Origin: Candidatus Dormiibacterota bacterium
Lineage (GTDB): Bacteria; Chloroflexota; Dormibacteria; Aeolococcales; Aeolococcaceae
Assembly: GCA_955651875.1 (NCBI GenBank)
Contig: CATPAP010000103.1
Location: 1 to 5,424, forward strand
Direction of reading: 5' to 3'
Length of the DNA: 5,424 nt
Part shown: piece by piece, positions 1-5,424 of the stretch
How positions within the stretch are numbered: the first letter of the stretch is position 1
Layout: each line of letters opens with the position of its first letter
Notes under the pieces: model-generated
Told to the model about the DNA's origin: nothing
What the model saw: the letters and a program-made list of their open reading frames with translations, nothing else
Database searches by the model: none
Translations under genes and position numbers: made by a program

Positions 1-2
1 AA

Positions 3-167
3 TCATGGGAAGACGCCGCCCGGCGCGCCATCGAGACCGCATCGGGATCGCTGCGCGACCTCCGGGTCGCCGAGGTTGTCAAGTTCGACCTCACTGTCGA
101 GGACGGCAAGGTGGCCCGGTTCCGCACGCGAGTCGCACTCTCCTTCAAGTACGAGCCCGGCACCTAG
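3..167 (+). CDS. Dodecin family flavin-binding protein, C-terminal part (5' end outside window)
   Basis: Dodecins are small proteins of about 70 residues that assemble into hollow dodecamers and sequester or buffer flavins in the cytoplasm. The visible 54 residues begin SWEDAARRAIETAS and include LRDLRVAEVVKF and VEDGKVARFRTRV before ending SFKYEPGT. This matches the dodecin pattern of one helix followed by two long beta strands, including the VEDGKV turn. The first 15 or so residues lie upstream of the window. The Trp that stacks on the flavin isoalloxazine in characterised dodecins aligns with Val in LRVAEV, so classical flavin sandwiching may be altered. Many actinobacterial dodecin-like proteins appear to share this variant (from memory). 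The TAG stop at 165-167 lies 4 nt before the next gene, suggesting co-transcription. Family assignment is confident; ligand is not. Confidence 0.85.
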   Translation, partial: SWEDAARRAIETASGSLRDLRVAEVVKFDLTVEDGKVARFRTRVALSFKYEPGT

Positions 168-171
168 GCAG

Positions 172-1093
172 ATGGTCCGCCACGGCAGCTTTCGCAGCCG
201 CGGCCAGCGCCTCGCTTACACCATCCATGGCCAGGGCGACCGTCCCCTCGTGCTCCTGCCCGGACTGCTCCTGCCGGCGCGGATGAACACCCCGCTGGCG
301 AGGCATCTCGCCGAGCGAGGTCACCGGGTCATTCTGCTCGACCCGCTCGGCCGGGGCGACTCCGCGCGTCCCCGCGACATAGTGGCGCTACTCGATGTCG
401 CAGTTCGGGCGGGACCTGGTTGCCCTCCTCGACCACCTCAAGCTCGAGCAGGCGGTGGTCGGCGGGACCTCGCTCGGCGCCAACATCACGCTCGAGGTCG
501 CGTCGCTCACGCCCGAGCGGCTGCGCGCGATGGTGCTCGAGATGCCCGTGCTCGACAACGCACTGGTGGCGTCTGCGATTGCCTTCGCGCCGCTCCTCGT
601 GGCCGCCACCGTCGGCCAGCCGCTGATGCGTGCGGTGTCGAGGGTGGCGCGCCTGGTCCCCGCGTCGCGAGTGCCCTTCGACATCCGCGTCGTTCTCGAC
701 ACCATCGCGCAGGACCCCGCCCCGAGCGGAGCGCTGCTCCAGAGTATGTTCTTCGGGCGCACCACGCCACATCGCGACGAGCGCCACACCTTCACCGCTC
801 CCGCGCTCATCATCGGGCACCATCGCGACCCCGTCCATCCCTTCTCGGACGCGGGCATGCTGTGTCGCGAGCTGCCCAACGCCCGGCTCGTCGAGGCGAG
901 CTCGATCCTCGAGATGCGCATGCGACCCGACCGGCTCTACGGCGAGATCGACACCTTCCTCGAGCAGGTGTGGGGCCCGCGGATGCGCGTGGTGAGGACG
1001 CGCAACGCCCGCGCCGCCGGGCGAGAGCCGGCAGGTCGCCCCGCCCGGCGGACCGCGACCGCGTCGCGAGGAGATCAGCGCACGCGCACCTGA
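172..1093 (+). CDS. Alpha/beta hydrolase fold protein, interrupted by an apparent single-base frameshift
   Basis: The N-terminal part is read from ATG 172: MVRHGSFRSRGQRLAY, then the strand and oxyanion region PLVLLPGLLLPARM, then GHRVILLDPLGRGDSARPRD. The rest is read in the +2 frame from about 383 to the TGA at 1091-1093, starting WRYSMSQFGRDLVALLDHL. Removing one base around 379-382 restores a continuous protein of about 306 residues. The nucleophile elbow is GGTSLGAN, with Ser at codon 470-472 (about residue 100 after correction). A likely acid Asp sits in IIGHHRDPVHPFSD. The usual late catalytic His is not obvious, since the expected place reads VEASSILEMR. An Arg-rich tail follows the last helix. 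The start lies 4 nt after the dodecin stop without a clear Shine-Dalgarno, suggesting coupling. The substrate cannot be inferred. A gene finder might call only 395-1093. The break may be a sequencing error or a recent mutation. Confidence 0.8.
379..382 (+). other. Probable +1 frameshift site within the alpha/beta hydrolase gene
   Basis: The frame used from 172 encodes hydrolase-like sequence up to RPRD (codon 376-378) and then turns into Arg/Pro/Ala-rich noise. The frame that resumes hydrolase sequence (WRYSMSQFGRDL) has a TAG stop at 380-382, just before its TGG at 383. Reading ATG instead of ATAG here gives RPRDMWRYSM without a gap, so one inserted base explains the break. There is no homopolymer at the site. 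Confidence 0.75.
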
Positions 1094-1121
1094 CCGCTCG
1101 CGACGCGCCTGAAGCGACCGG

Positions 1122-1127
1122 TATCCT
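1122..1127 (+). promoter_or_regulatory. -10-like element TATCCT for a leaderless trpS transcript
   Basis: TATCCT fits the actinobacterial -10 consensus TANNNT and lies exactly 9 nt before the trpS GTG at 1137. It falls in the 43-nt gap after the hydrolase stop. No Shine-Dalgarno is present in the 9-nt spacer (TCGCCGATC) and no clear -35 hexamer is visible. Transcription would start at or within about 3 nt of the GTG. Inferred from the sequence and from the same arrangement at other starts here. Confidence 0.55.
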
Positions 1128-1136
1128 TCGCCGATC

Positions 1137-2171
1137 GTGTCCGACGCAGCCGCCGCCGACATTGTCCCGCCACGCGGCGACCGTCCACGCGTGCTCAGCG
1201 GCATCCAGCCGACCTTCCAGTTGCACCTCGGCAACTATCTCGGCGCGCTGCGGCACTGGGCGCGCGAGCAGGACAGCTACGACAACTACTTCTGCATCGT
1301 CGACCTGCACGCGCTCACCGCGGTGCCCGATCCCGAGCTGGTACGCAACAGCGTGCTCGAGCTCGCGGCGCTCTACATGGCTTGCGGCCTCGACCCCGAG
1401 CGCAGCGTGCTCTTCGTGCAGTCGCACGTCGCCGCTCACGCCCAACTCGGCTGGATCCTCGAGTGCTACACCCCACTGGGCTGGCTCGAGCGCATGACCC
1501 AGTTCAAGTCGAAGGCTGGGGCCGGCCGCGAGCGCGAGCGCGCCCCGGCTGGCCTGCTCACCTACCCAGACCTCATGGCCGCCGACATCCTCCTCTACGA
1601 TGCCGACTACGTGCCGGTCGGCGACGATCAGCGCCAGCACGTCGAGATCAGCCGGGACATCGCGCAGCGGATCAACAGCCTGCGCGGTGAGGTGTTCCGC
1701 GTACCCGAGCCGCTCATCCGCAGCACCGGCGCGCGCGTCATGGGTCTCGACGATCCCACCACCAAGATGAGCAAGAGCACGGCGCTGACCAAGGCAGGTC
1801 ACGCCATCCTCCTGCTCGACCTCCCGGACACGGTGCGACACAAGATCGGCCGCGCCACCACCGACACCAACCCGTCGGTTGGCGAGCCGATCGGTCCCGG
1901 CGTCGCCAACCTGCTCGAGATCCACGCGTCGCTGCGTGGCACCAGCCGCGAGGAGGCGCTGGCGCAGTTCGCGGGCAAGAGCTACGGCGCGCTCAAGAGC
2001 GCCGTCACCGACGCCGTCAACGAGGCCCTGGAGCCGGTGCAGAAGCGCTACTACGAGCTGCGAGCGGACGAGGCGACGCTTCGCGGCATCCTGGCTCGCG
2101 CCGCTGAACGCGCCGCCACCGTCGCCAACGTCACCCTGCTCCGCGTGCAGCGTGCAGTCGGCCTTCGCTGA
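1137..2171 (+). CDS. trpS: Tryptophan--tRNA ligase (bacterial-type TrpRS)
   Basis: This cytoplasmic class Ic synthetase charges tRNA-Trp with tryptophan using ATP. The 344-residue length is usual for bacterial TrpRS. The HIGH-type signature is SGIQPTFQLHLGNYLGA (HLGN at residues 30-33). ERMTQFKSKAG follows at about 118-128, then LTYPDLMAADILLY with the conserved Asp150 of the Trp pocket, then PVGDDQRQHVE at about 160-169. The KMSKS loop is at 210-214 and an alpha-helical C-terminal domain follows. The start is GTG: it places the HLGN motif at a normal distance and sits 9 nt after a TATCCT element. The more common PTG before the HIGH motif reads PTF here. The TGA at 2169-2171 is followed 17 nt later by the LOG-like gene, probably in the same transcript. 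Identification is very secure. Confidence 0.96.
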   Translation: MSDAAAADIVPPRGDRPRVLSGIQPTFQLHLGNYLGALRHWAREQDSYDNYFCIVDLHALTAVPDPELVRNSVLELAALYMACGLDPERSVLFVQSHVAAHAQLGWILECYTPLGWLERMTQFKSKAGAGRERERAPAGLLTYPDLMAADILLYDADYVPVGDDQRQHVEISRDIAQRINSLRGEVFRVPEPLIRSTGARVMGLDDPTTKMSKSTALTKAGHAILLLDLPDTVRHKIGRATTDTNPSVGEPIGPGVANLLEIHASLRGTSREEALAQFAGKSYGALKSAVTDAVNEALEPVQKRYYELRADEATLRGILARAAERAATVANVTLLRVQRAVGLR

Positions 2172-2188
2172 GCGCCACGATCCAGCCG

Positions 2189-2707
2189 ATGGCAACGCCG
2201 CTGCGTCCCGATCGACCACCGCTCATCGGCGTGTGCGGAACGTCGCGCGACGACCCGGCGACCAACGAGATGGCCGAGCGCGTCGGGGGGTTGATCGCCG
2301 CCCGCGGCGGGATCGTTCTGTGCGGCGGTCTCGGCGGCGTCATGGCGGCTGCTGCGCGAGGAGCAGCCCGAGCCGGCGGTTTCAGCATCGGACTGCTCCC
2401 CGGTGACAGCCCCGAGGAGGCGGCGGCCGACGTGTCCCTGGCCATCCCCACGGGGATGGGGGAGATGCGCAACGCGCTCATCGTTCGCGCCTGCCCGGTG
2501 CTCATTGCCATCGGTGGTGCGTACGGCACCATCAGCGAGATCGCCCTGGCCCTGCGCAGCGGGCGCTCCGTGATCGGGCTCGACACGTGGGAGATCCGGC
2601 CGCCGGGCGGCCACATCGCCGATCCGGGCATCCGCCGGGCCCGCGCACCCGACGAGGCGGTGAACATGGCGTTCGCCGCCATCGATGGGGCGATCAGCAG
2701 CGCCTGA
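2189..2707 (+). CDS. TIGR00725/LOG-like Rossmann-fold nucleotide-binding protein
   Basis: This 172-residue protein belongs to the SLOG/'lysine decarboxylase-like' superfamily, which includes LOG cytokinin-activating phosphoribohydrolases and molybdenum-cofactor carrier proteins. An N-terminal beta strand and turn IGVCGTSRDD leads to GIVLCGGLGGVM (glycine-rich loop, residues 46-52). GMGEMRNALIVR carries Arg94, and IGGAYGTISE at about 108-117 corresponds to the PGGxGTxxE motif, with Glu117 and Ile in place of the first Pro. That variant is typical of the TIGR00725 branch rather than true LOG enzymes, so cytokinin production should not be assumed; a nucleotide or cofactor ligand is likely but unknown. 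The ATG lies 17 nt after the trpS stop with no Shine-Dalgarno and no TANNNT box, which suggests translation dependent on the trpS mRNA. Its stop is 3 bp from the opposing tyrS stop. Confidence 0.85.
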   Translation: MATPLRPDRPPLIGVCGTSRDDPATNEMAERVGGLIAARGGIVLCGGLGGVMAAAARGAARAGGFSIGLLPGDSPEEAAADVSLAIPTGMGEMRNALIVRACPVLIAIGGAYGTISEIALALRSGRSVIGLDTWEIRPPGGHIADPGIRRARAPDEAVNMAFAAIDGAISSA

Positions 2708-2710
2708 GGA

Positions 2711-3847
2711 TCAGCGGGTGCGCGCCAGGACCGCGTCCAGGTCAGCGAGCATCGCCGCAACCTCCGGCTTGGCGAAATGAGCGCGCGCAGGCTCGAGGCG
2801 CTCGATTAGCCGCTCGGTGAGCGCGTTCTTCGCGTCGCTGGGGTGGAGCATCCCGCGACCGTATGCGCCGGCGAGATCCGTGTACGTCTCGAAGGTGATG
2901 ACCCCGCCGTTGGCTTCGCTGCGGTCGATGCGCAGCGGTGCGTCGTCAAAGGCGAAAACGAGCTGCTCGAACCAGTTGAGAACGGGATTGAAGCGCGTCT
3001 CCTGGGGCGGGCAGAACGCCTTGGCGACGCGGCGGCGGATCGTGTCGGGGTCGTCGTGGATGAACACGGCCGATGAGGGATCGGACTTGCTCATCTTCAG
3101 CGTCTCTGGGTCGACGTCGTCCGGCAGCGGCCACACCGGTGGCTTGCGCAGCCCGAGCAGCAAGGGATGGTGGACAGCGGCCGGCTTGATGGTGTGGCCT
3201 TCACTGTCGGTGAGACCGTTGGTTCGGATTCTGGTGGCGACGTCGCGTGCGATGACGTGGGCCTTGCGCTGCTCAGTGCCCGCGTGAGCCAGGTTGATGC
3301 CCTGGACGAAGATGTCGGCCGCCTGCATCGCCGGGTAGATGAGCTTGGCGAAGTCCACGGAGTCGCTCTGCTCGCGGCCGAGGATGCTGATGCTGCGCAG
3401 CATCCTTGCCAGCGAGGTGTGGCGGCTCACCTCGATGACCGTTCTCCAGTAGTCGGGGTTGTTGTCGTAGAGGTCGGTGCCGAGCACAAAATGCACGCGC
3501 GACGGATCGGCACCGACGGCGAGCAGCGACGCGCGCATCGCCTCGGTGAAATAACCGGTGGCGATGCGCCGGATCACCTCGCGGTCGCCGCCGAGCTTGT
3601 CGTTGATCCAGGTGTGCCAGTCGGCGAGGAGCACGTGGCACGCCACGCCGGCGTCGAGGAAGTCGCGCACCTTGCCCATCGCCACCAGGCCGCTGCCGAG
3701 ATGCACCTTGCCGGAGATCTCGTAGCCGATGTAGTGACGGATCGGCGTGGGCGTGCCGAGCAGTGCGAGCAGGTCGTCGCGGCCCATCACCTCGGTGGTG
3801 TTGCGCTCGATGAGGGCGAGGCGATCGGCAGCGCTCTGAGTGCTCAC
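2711..3847 (-). CDS. tyrS: Tyrosine--tRNA ligase, archaeal/eukaryotic-type TyrRS
   Basis: This 378-residue class Ic synthetase is predicted to charge tRNA-Tyr. HYIGYEISGKVHLGSG (residues 38-53) holds the HIGH-type motif HLGS and matches the archaeal YIGxExSGKxHLG block. IYPAMQAADI and GTEQRKAH follow, and the KMSKS loop is at 251-255. The residues corresponding to the M. jannaschii tyrosine pocket Tyr32, Tyr151, Gln155, Asp158 and Gln173 are present as Tyr39, Tyr171, Gln175, Asp178 and Gln193, supporting Tyr rather than Trp specificity. Usual bacterial TyrRS features (KFGKS-type loop, C-terminal S4 RNA-binding domain) are absent. The C-terminus is the helical archaeal-type anticodon region (GMLHPSDAKNALTERLIERLEP). 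The GTG start is 12 nt after the S51 gene stop and 9 nt after a TAGACT element. Whether a second, bacterial-type tyrS exists elsewhere cannot be seen here. Confidence 0.92.
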   Translation of the reverse strand: MSTQSAADRLALIERNTTEVMGRDDLLALLGTPTPIRHYIGYEISGKVHLGSGLVAMGKVRDFLDAGVACHVLLADWHTWINDKLGGDREVIRRIATGYFTEAMRASLLAVGADPSRVHFVLGTDLYDNNPDYWRTVIEVSRHTSLARMLRSISILGREQSDSVDFAKLIYPAMQAADIFVQGINLAHAGTEQRKAHVIARDVATRIRTNGLTDSEGHTIKPAAVHHPLLLGLRKPPVWPLPDDVDPETLKMSKSDPSSAVFIHDDPDTIRRRVAKAFCPPQETRFNPVLNWFEQLVFAFDDAPLRIDRSEANGGVITFETYTDLAGAYGRGMLHPSDAKNALTERLIERLEPARAHFAKPEVAAMLADLDAVLARTR

Positions 3848-3856
3848 AGGGACGCG

Positions 3857-3862
3857 AGTCTA
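3857..3862 (-). promoter_or_regulatory. -10-like element TAGACT for leaderless tyrS, overlapping the upstream stop codon
   Basis: On the minus strand TAGACT lies exactly 9 nt before the tyrS GTG (3847-3845), with spacer CGCGTCCCT and no Shine-Dalgarno. Its first three bases are the TAG stop codon (3862-3860) of the preceding S51 peptidase gene. No clear -35 hexamer is visible. tyrS may therefore have its own leaderless start as well as read-through from the S51 gene. This is inference from position and consensus. Confidence 0.5.
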
Positions 3863-4609
3863 GACGGGCTTGGGCCCCACCCCGGCGGACCGCGGCCCGT
3901 CACCGGCCTGCGGAACCGGCACCCCGCTGATCGACTCACCCCGCATGAAGCACGAGCGATGCGCCCCGACGACGATCGTGACCGTGCCGGGCCCGACAGC
4001 CGACCATGCGCCATCGCGCCACACCGCGGCGGTGCGCTCGTCGACGCCGATCAGAGGGACGTCGGCGCCGAGCGCCTGCTGCGCCGACGGGATCCAGCGC
4101 TCGCCGAAGGTGTCGAAGTGAGGGAGGAGCGCGCAGCCGGCGACCAGGCCGAGCGCCTCGACGGGGCGGCGCGTGTCGTGGCCGGGCCAGCGGTGGCGGA
4201 TCAGCGTCCACTGACAGAGCGCCATCGCGCCCGCCGAGGACCCGGCGAGCGCGGCGCCGTCGCGCCACGCGGCAACGATCGCGGTCCACACCGGCGACCC
4301 GGTGAGCAGCTGGACGGTGCGCCCGGGATCCCCGCCGGCGAGGTAGACGAGACCAGCCGCGCGCGCCGCTTCGGTCGTGGCCGCAGCCGACGCATCACCG
4401 CGCGTGCGCACACGCAGCTCGGTCATGTCCACCTCGAGGCGGCCGAACCAGTGGCGCGCGGTGGCGACAGCCTGCTCGGGATGGGCGCGGATGGCGGCGC
4501 AGACCACGTACGCAGGGCGGCCCGCCGCCGCCTCGGCGAGGATTCGATCCTGCTCCCAGTTGCCCGGCTGAAACTCGGCACCACCGACCAGCGCAAGCGG
4601 ACCCGTCAC
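3860..4609 (-). CDS. Peptidase S51 family protein, cyanophycinase-like
   Basis: This 249-residue protein resembles the S51 serine peptidases (dipeptidase E, cyanophycinase), which share a class I glutamine-amidotransferase-like fold and cut beside aspartyl residues. It opens MTGPLALVGGAEFQPG, the usual first strand and glycine turn. LVYLAGGDPGRTVQLL at about 87-102 corresponds to the FxGGxQ-type segment. The nucleophile elbow is LAGSSAGAMAL with Ser125 as predicted nucleophile, LLPHFDTFGER supplies His164, and IGVDERTA supplies Glu191, giving a cyanophycinase-like Ser/His/Glu set. No signal peptide is visible, so it is probably cytoplasmic. Start is GTG, 6 nt after a TATCCT element. It is divergent from the ferredoxin reductase gene and 12 nt upstream of tyrS. 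No cyanophycin synthetase is present here, so the true substrate is unknown; a general isoaspartyl or small-peptide hydrolase is equally possible. Confidence 0.85.
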   Translation of the reverse strand: MTGPLALVGGAEFQPGNWEQDRILAEAAAGRPAYVVCAAIRAHPEQAVATARHWFGRLEVDMTELRVRTRGDASAAATTEAARAAGLVYLAGGDPGRTVQLLTGSPVWTAIVAAWRDGAALAGSSAGAMALCQWTLIRHRWPGHDTRRPVEALGLVAGCALLPHFDTFGERWIPSAQQALGADVPLIGVDERTAAVWRDGAWSAVGPGTVTIVVGAHRSCFMRGESISGVPVPQAGDGPRSAGVGPKPV

Positions 4610-4615
4610 CGGTCG

Positions 4616-4621
4616 AGGATA
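4616..4621 (-). promoter_or_regulatory. -10-like element TATCCT for the S51 peptidase gene
   Basis: On the minus strand TATCCT lies 6 nt before the GTG start at 4609-4607, with spacer CGACCG. That is the normal distance from a -10 box to +1, so the G of GTG could itself be the first transcribed base. There is no Shine-Dalgarno. It sits back to back with the plus-strand TACACT element in the 58-nt divergent intergenic region. Confidence 0.5.
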
Positions 4622-4652
4622 CGTCCCGGACTGCCCGCCGCCCCGCGCTCCT

Positions 4653-4658
4653 TACACT
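4653..4658 (+). promoter_or_regulatory. -10-like element TACACT for the leaderless ferredoxin--NADP+ reductase gene
   Basis: TACACT matches TANNNT and lies exactly 9 nt before the ATG at 4668, with spacer GTCGCGCGC and no Shine-Dalgarno. No good -35 is visible. It shares the 58-nt divergent region with the S51 gene element. Confidence 0.55.
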
Positions 4659-4667
4659 GTCGCGCGC

Positions 4668-5423
4668 ATGATCGACACCGAGAAGTACGCGGCCGCCACG
4701 ATCGTCTCGCGCCGCGACCTCGCCACCGACCTGTGGGTGGTGAGGATCCGACCGGACTGCGAGCTTCCGTTCCGGCCCGGCCAGTACGTGACGCTGGGCC
4801 TCGAGCTCGACGGTCGCATCGTCGAGCGCCCGTACTCGATCGCCTCGGACCCCGCCGAGGGCGAGATCGAGCTCTTCATCGAGCGCGTCCCGGAGGGCGA
4901 GCTGTCGGCTCCGCTGCACGACGTCCCCATCGGCGCCAGCACCCTGGTGCGCAAGCGCTCCAAGGGCCTCTTCCTCAAGGAGGCGCCCGTCGTCGATCAG
5001 ACGCACCTTTTTGTCGCGACGGTGACCGGCATCGCTCCGTTCGTCAGCATCCTGCGCAGCCTGCGCCGCCGCGAGGAGAACGGCGAGTGGTCAGCCGACC
5101 ACCCCATCGTCGCCCTCCAGGGGGCGAGCCGAGCGGATGAGCTCGGCTACGAGGACGAGTTGCGCGCGCTCGACAAGGCGTGTGACTGGTTCACGTACGT
5201 GCCGACCGTCAGCCGGTCATGGGAGGGTCCGGACTGGGGCGGCGAGACGGGGCGCGTCGAGGACATTCTGCGCAAGCACGCGGACGCTGCCGGGCTGAGA
5301 CCCGGCCACGGCGGCGTCTATCTGTGCGGCAACCCCCAGATGATCACCAACTGCCACGGCATCATGCGCCGGCGCGGGTTCAGGGACAAAGAGATCCGCG
5401 AGGAGCAGTACTGGCCCGACTGA
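4668..5423 (+). CDS. fpr: Ferredoxin--NADP+ reductase (FAD-dependent)
   Basis: This enzyme transfers electrons between ferredoxin or flavodoxin and NADP(H) in the cytoplasm. The protein is complete at 251 residues, normal for bacterial Fpr-type reductases. The N-terminal FAD-binding barrel contains FRPGQYVTLGL (about 35-45) and the flavin signature RPYSIAS at 54-60. A loop follows with VRKRSKGLFL at about 94-103. The NADP-binding half begins with VATVTGIAPFVSILR at about 116-130, and VYLCGNPQMI at about 217-226 carries the conserved Cys-Gly-Asn-Pro. The C-terminus EEQYWPD places aromatic residues near the end, as in bacterial Fpr enzymes ending in Tyr-Trp, but with a Pro-Asp extension. ATG 4668 is chosen because it gives a normal-length protein 9 nt after a TACACT box. 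The physiological partner ferredoxin is not in this window. Confidence 0.93.
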   Translation: MIDTEKYAAATIVSRRDLATDLWVVRIRPDCELPFRPGQYVTLGLELDGRIVERPYSIASDPAEGEIELFIERVPEGELSAPLHDVPIGASTLVRKRSKGLFLKEAPVVDQTHLFVATVTGIAPFVSILRSLRRREENGEWSADHPIVALQGASRADELGYEDELRALDKACDWFTYVPTVSRSWEGPDWGGETGRVEDILRKHADAAGLRPGHGGVYLCGNPQMITNCHGIMRRRGFRDKEIREEQYWPD

Positions 5424-5424
5424 C

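Noticed and set aside
329..1234. A 301-residue minus-strand open frame opposite the hydrolase
   Set aside because: It is a compositional shadow without domains, while the plus strand carries the GTSLG elbow and family-like sequence.
76..1497. A single 473-residue plus-strand protein in the frame of the hydrolase N-terminus
   Set aside because: Only about 172-379 is hydrolase-like. Beyond that the frame becomes Arg/Pro/Ala-rich noise and runs through the start of trpS, so the long frame is an artefact of the frameshift and high GC.
810..2219. A 469-residue minus-strand open frame opposite trpS and the hydrolase
   Set aside because: It is antisense to unmistakable TrpRS coding sequence, shows no motif, and is explained by the scarcity of stop codons in GC-rich DNA.
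2189..2707. A cytokinin-producing LOG enzyme
   Set aside because: The IGGAYGTISE variant and overall form match the TIGR00725 branch, for which cytokinin activation is not established.
3860..4609. A cyanophycin storage system
   Set aside because: Only the cyanophycinase-like gene is present, with no cyanophycin synthetase in the window, and S51 proteins of this kind are widespread without cyanophycin.
5004..5016. T-run resembling the tail of an intrinsic terminator
   Set aside because: It lies inside fpr, encoding part of THLFVATVTG, and no GC-rich hairpin precedes it directly.
3167..5140. A 657-residue plus-strand open frame running opposite tyrS and the S51 gene and into fpr
   Set aside because: It is a high-GC shadow: it lies antisense to two genes with clear family motifs, its sequence is Arg/Ala/Gly/Asp-rich without recognisable domains, and it ends out of frame within fpr.

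Overview
This window is strongly GC-rich and densely coding, with almost no intergenic space. It looks like an actinobacterial chromosome. An Acidimicrobiia-like or neighbouring lineage is my best guess, an inference from codon use, protein style and leaderless TANNNT promoters rather than from a marker gene. I see no mobile element, RNA gene, CRISPR array or long repeat. No stretch over 300 bases lacks a gene.

Left half, plus strand: the 3' end of a dodecin gene (3-167) is followed after 4 nt by an alpha/beta hydrolase gene (172-1093). That gene reads as one protein only if a single extra base near 379-382 is skipped. Next is tryptophanyl-tRNA synthetase (GTG start 1137, to 2171) with its own -10-like element. 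A TIGR00725/LOG-like Rossmann-fold nucleotide-binding protein (2189-2707) follows after 17 nt.

Right half: on the minus strand, a peptidase S51/cyanophycinase-like protein (4609-3860) lies upstream of an archaeal/eukaryotic-type tyrosyl-tRNA synthetase (3847-2711). The tyrS gene meets the LOG-like gene tail to tail with only 3 bp between the stop codons. Divergent from the S51 gene is a complete ferredoxin--NADP+ reductase gene (4668-5423) on the plus strand.

Most genes look like housekeeping functions: two class Ic aminoacyl-tRNA synthetases, flavin handling or redox, and a peptidase. Two points stand out. First, the TyrRS has the archaeal-type architecture, with KMSKS, no S4 domain and the Tyr/Gln/Asp/Gln pocket set. 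Second, the starts without a tightly linked upstream gene share one pattern: a TANNNT hexamer 6 or 9 nt before the start codon and no Shine-Dalgarno sequence. This predicts leaderless mRNAs. One such hexamer overlaps the stop codon of the preceding gene. I did not find a convincing wholly new multi-gene system here.
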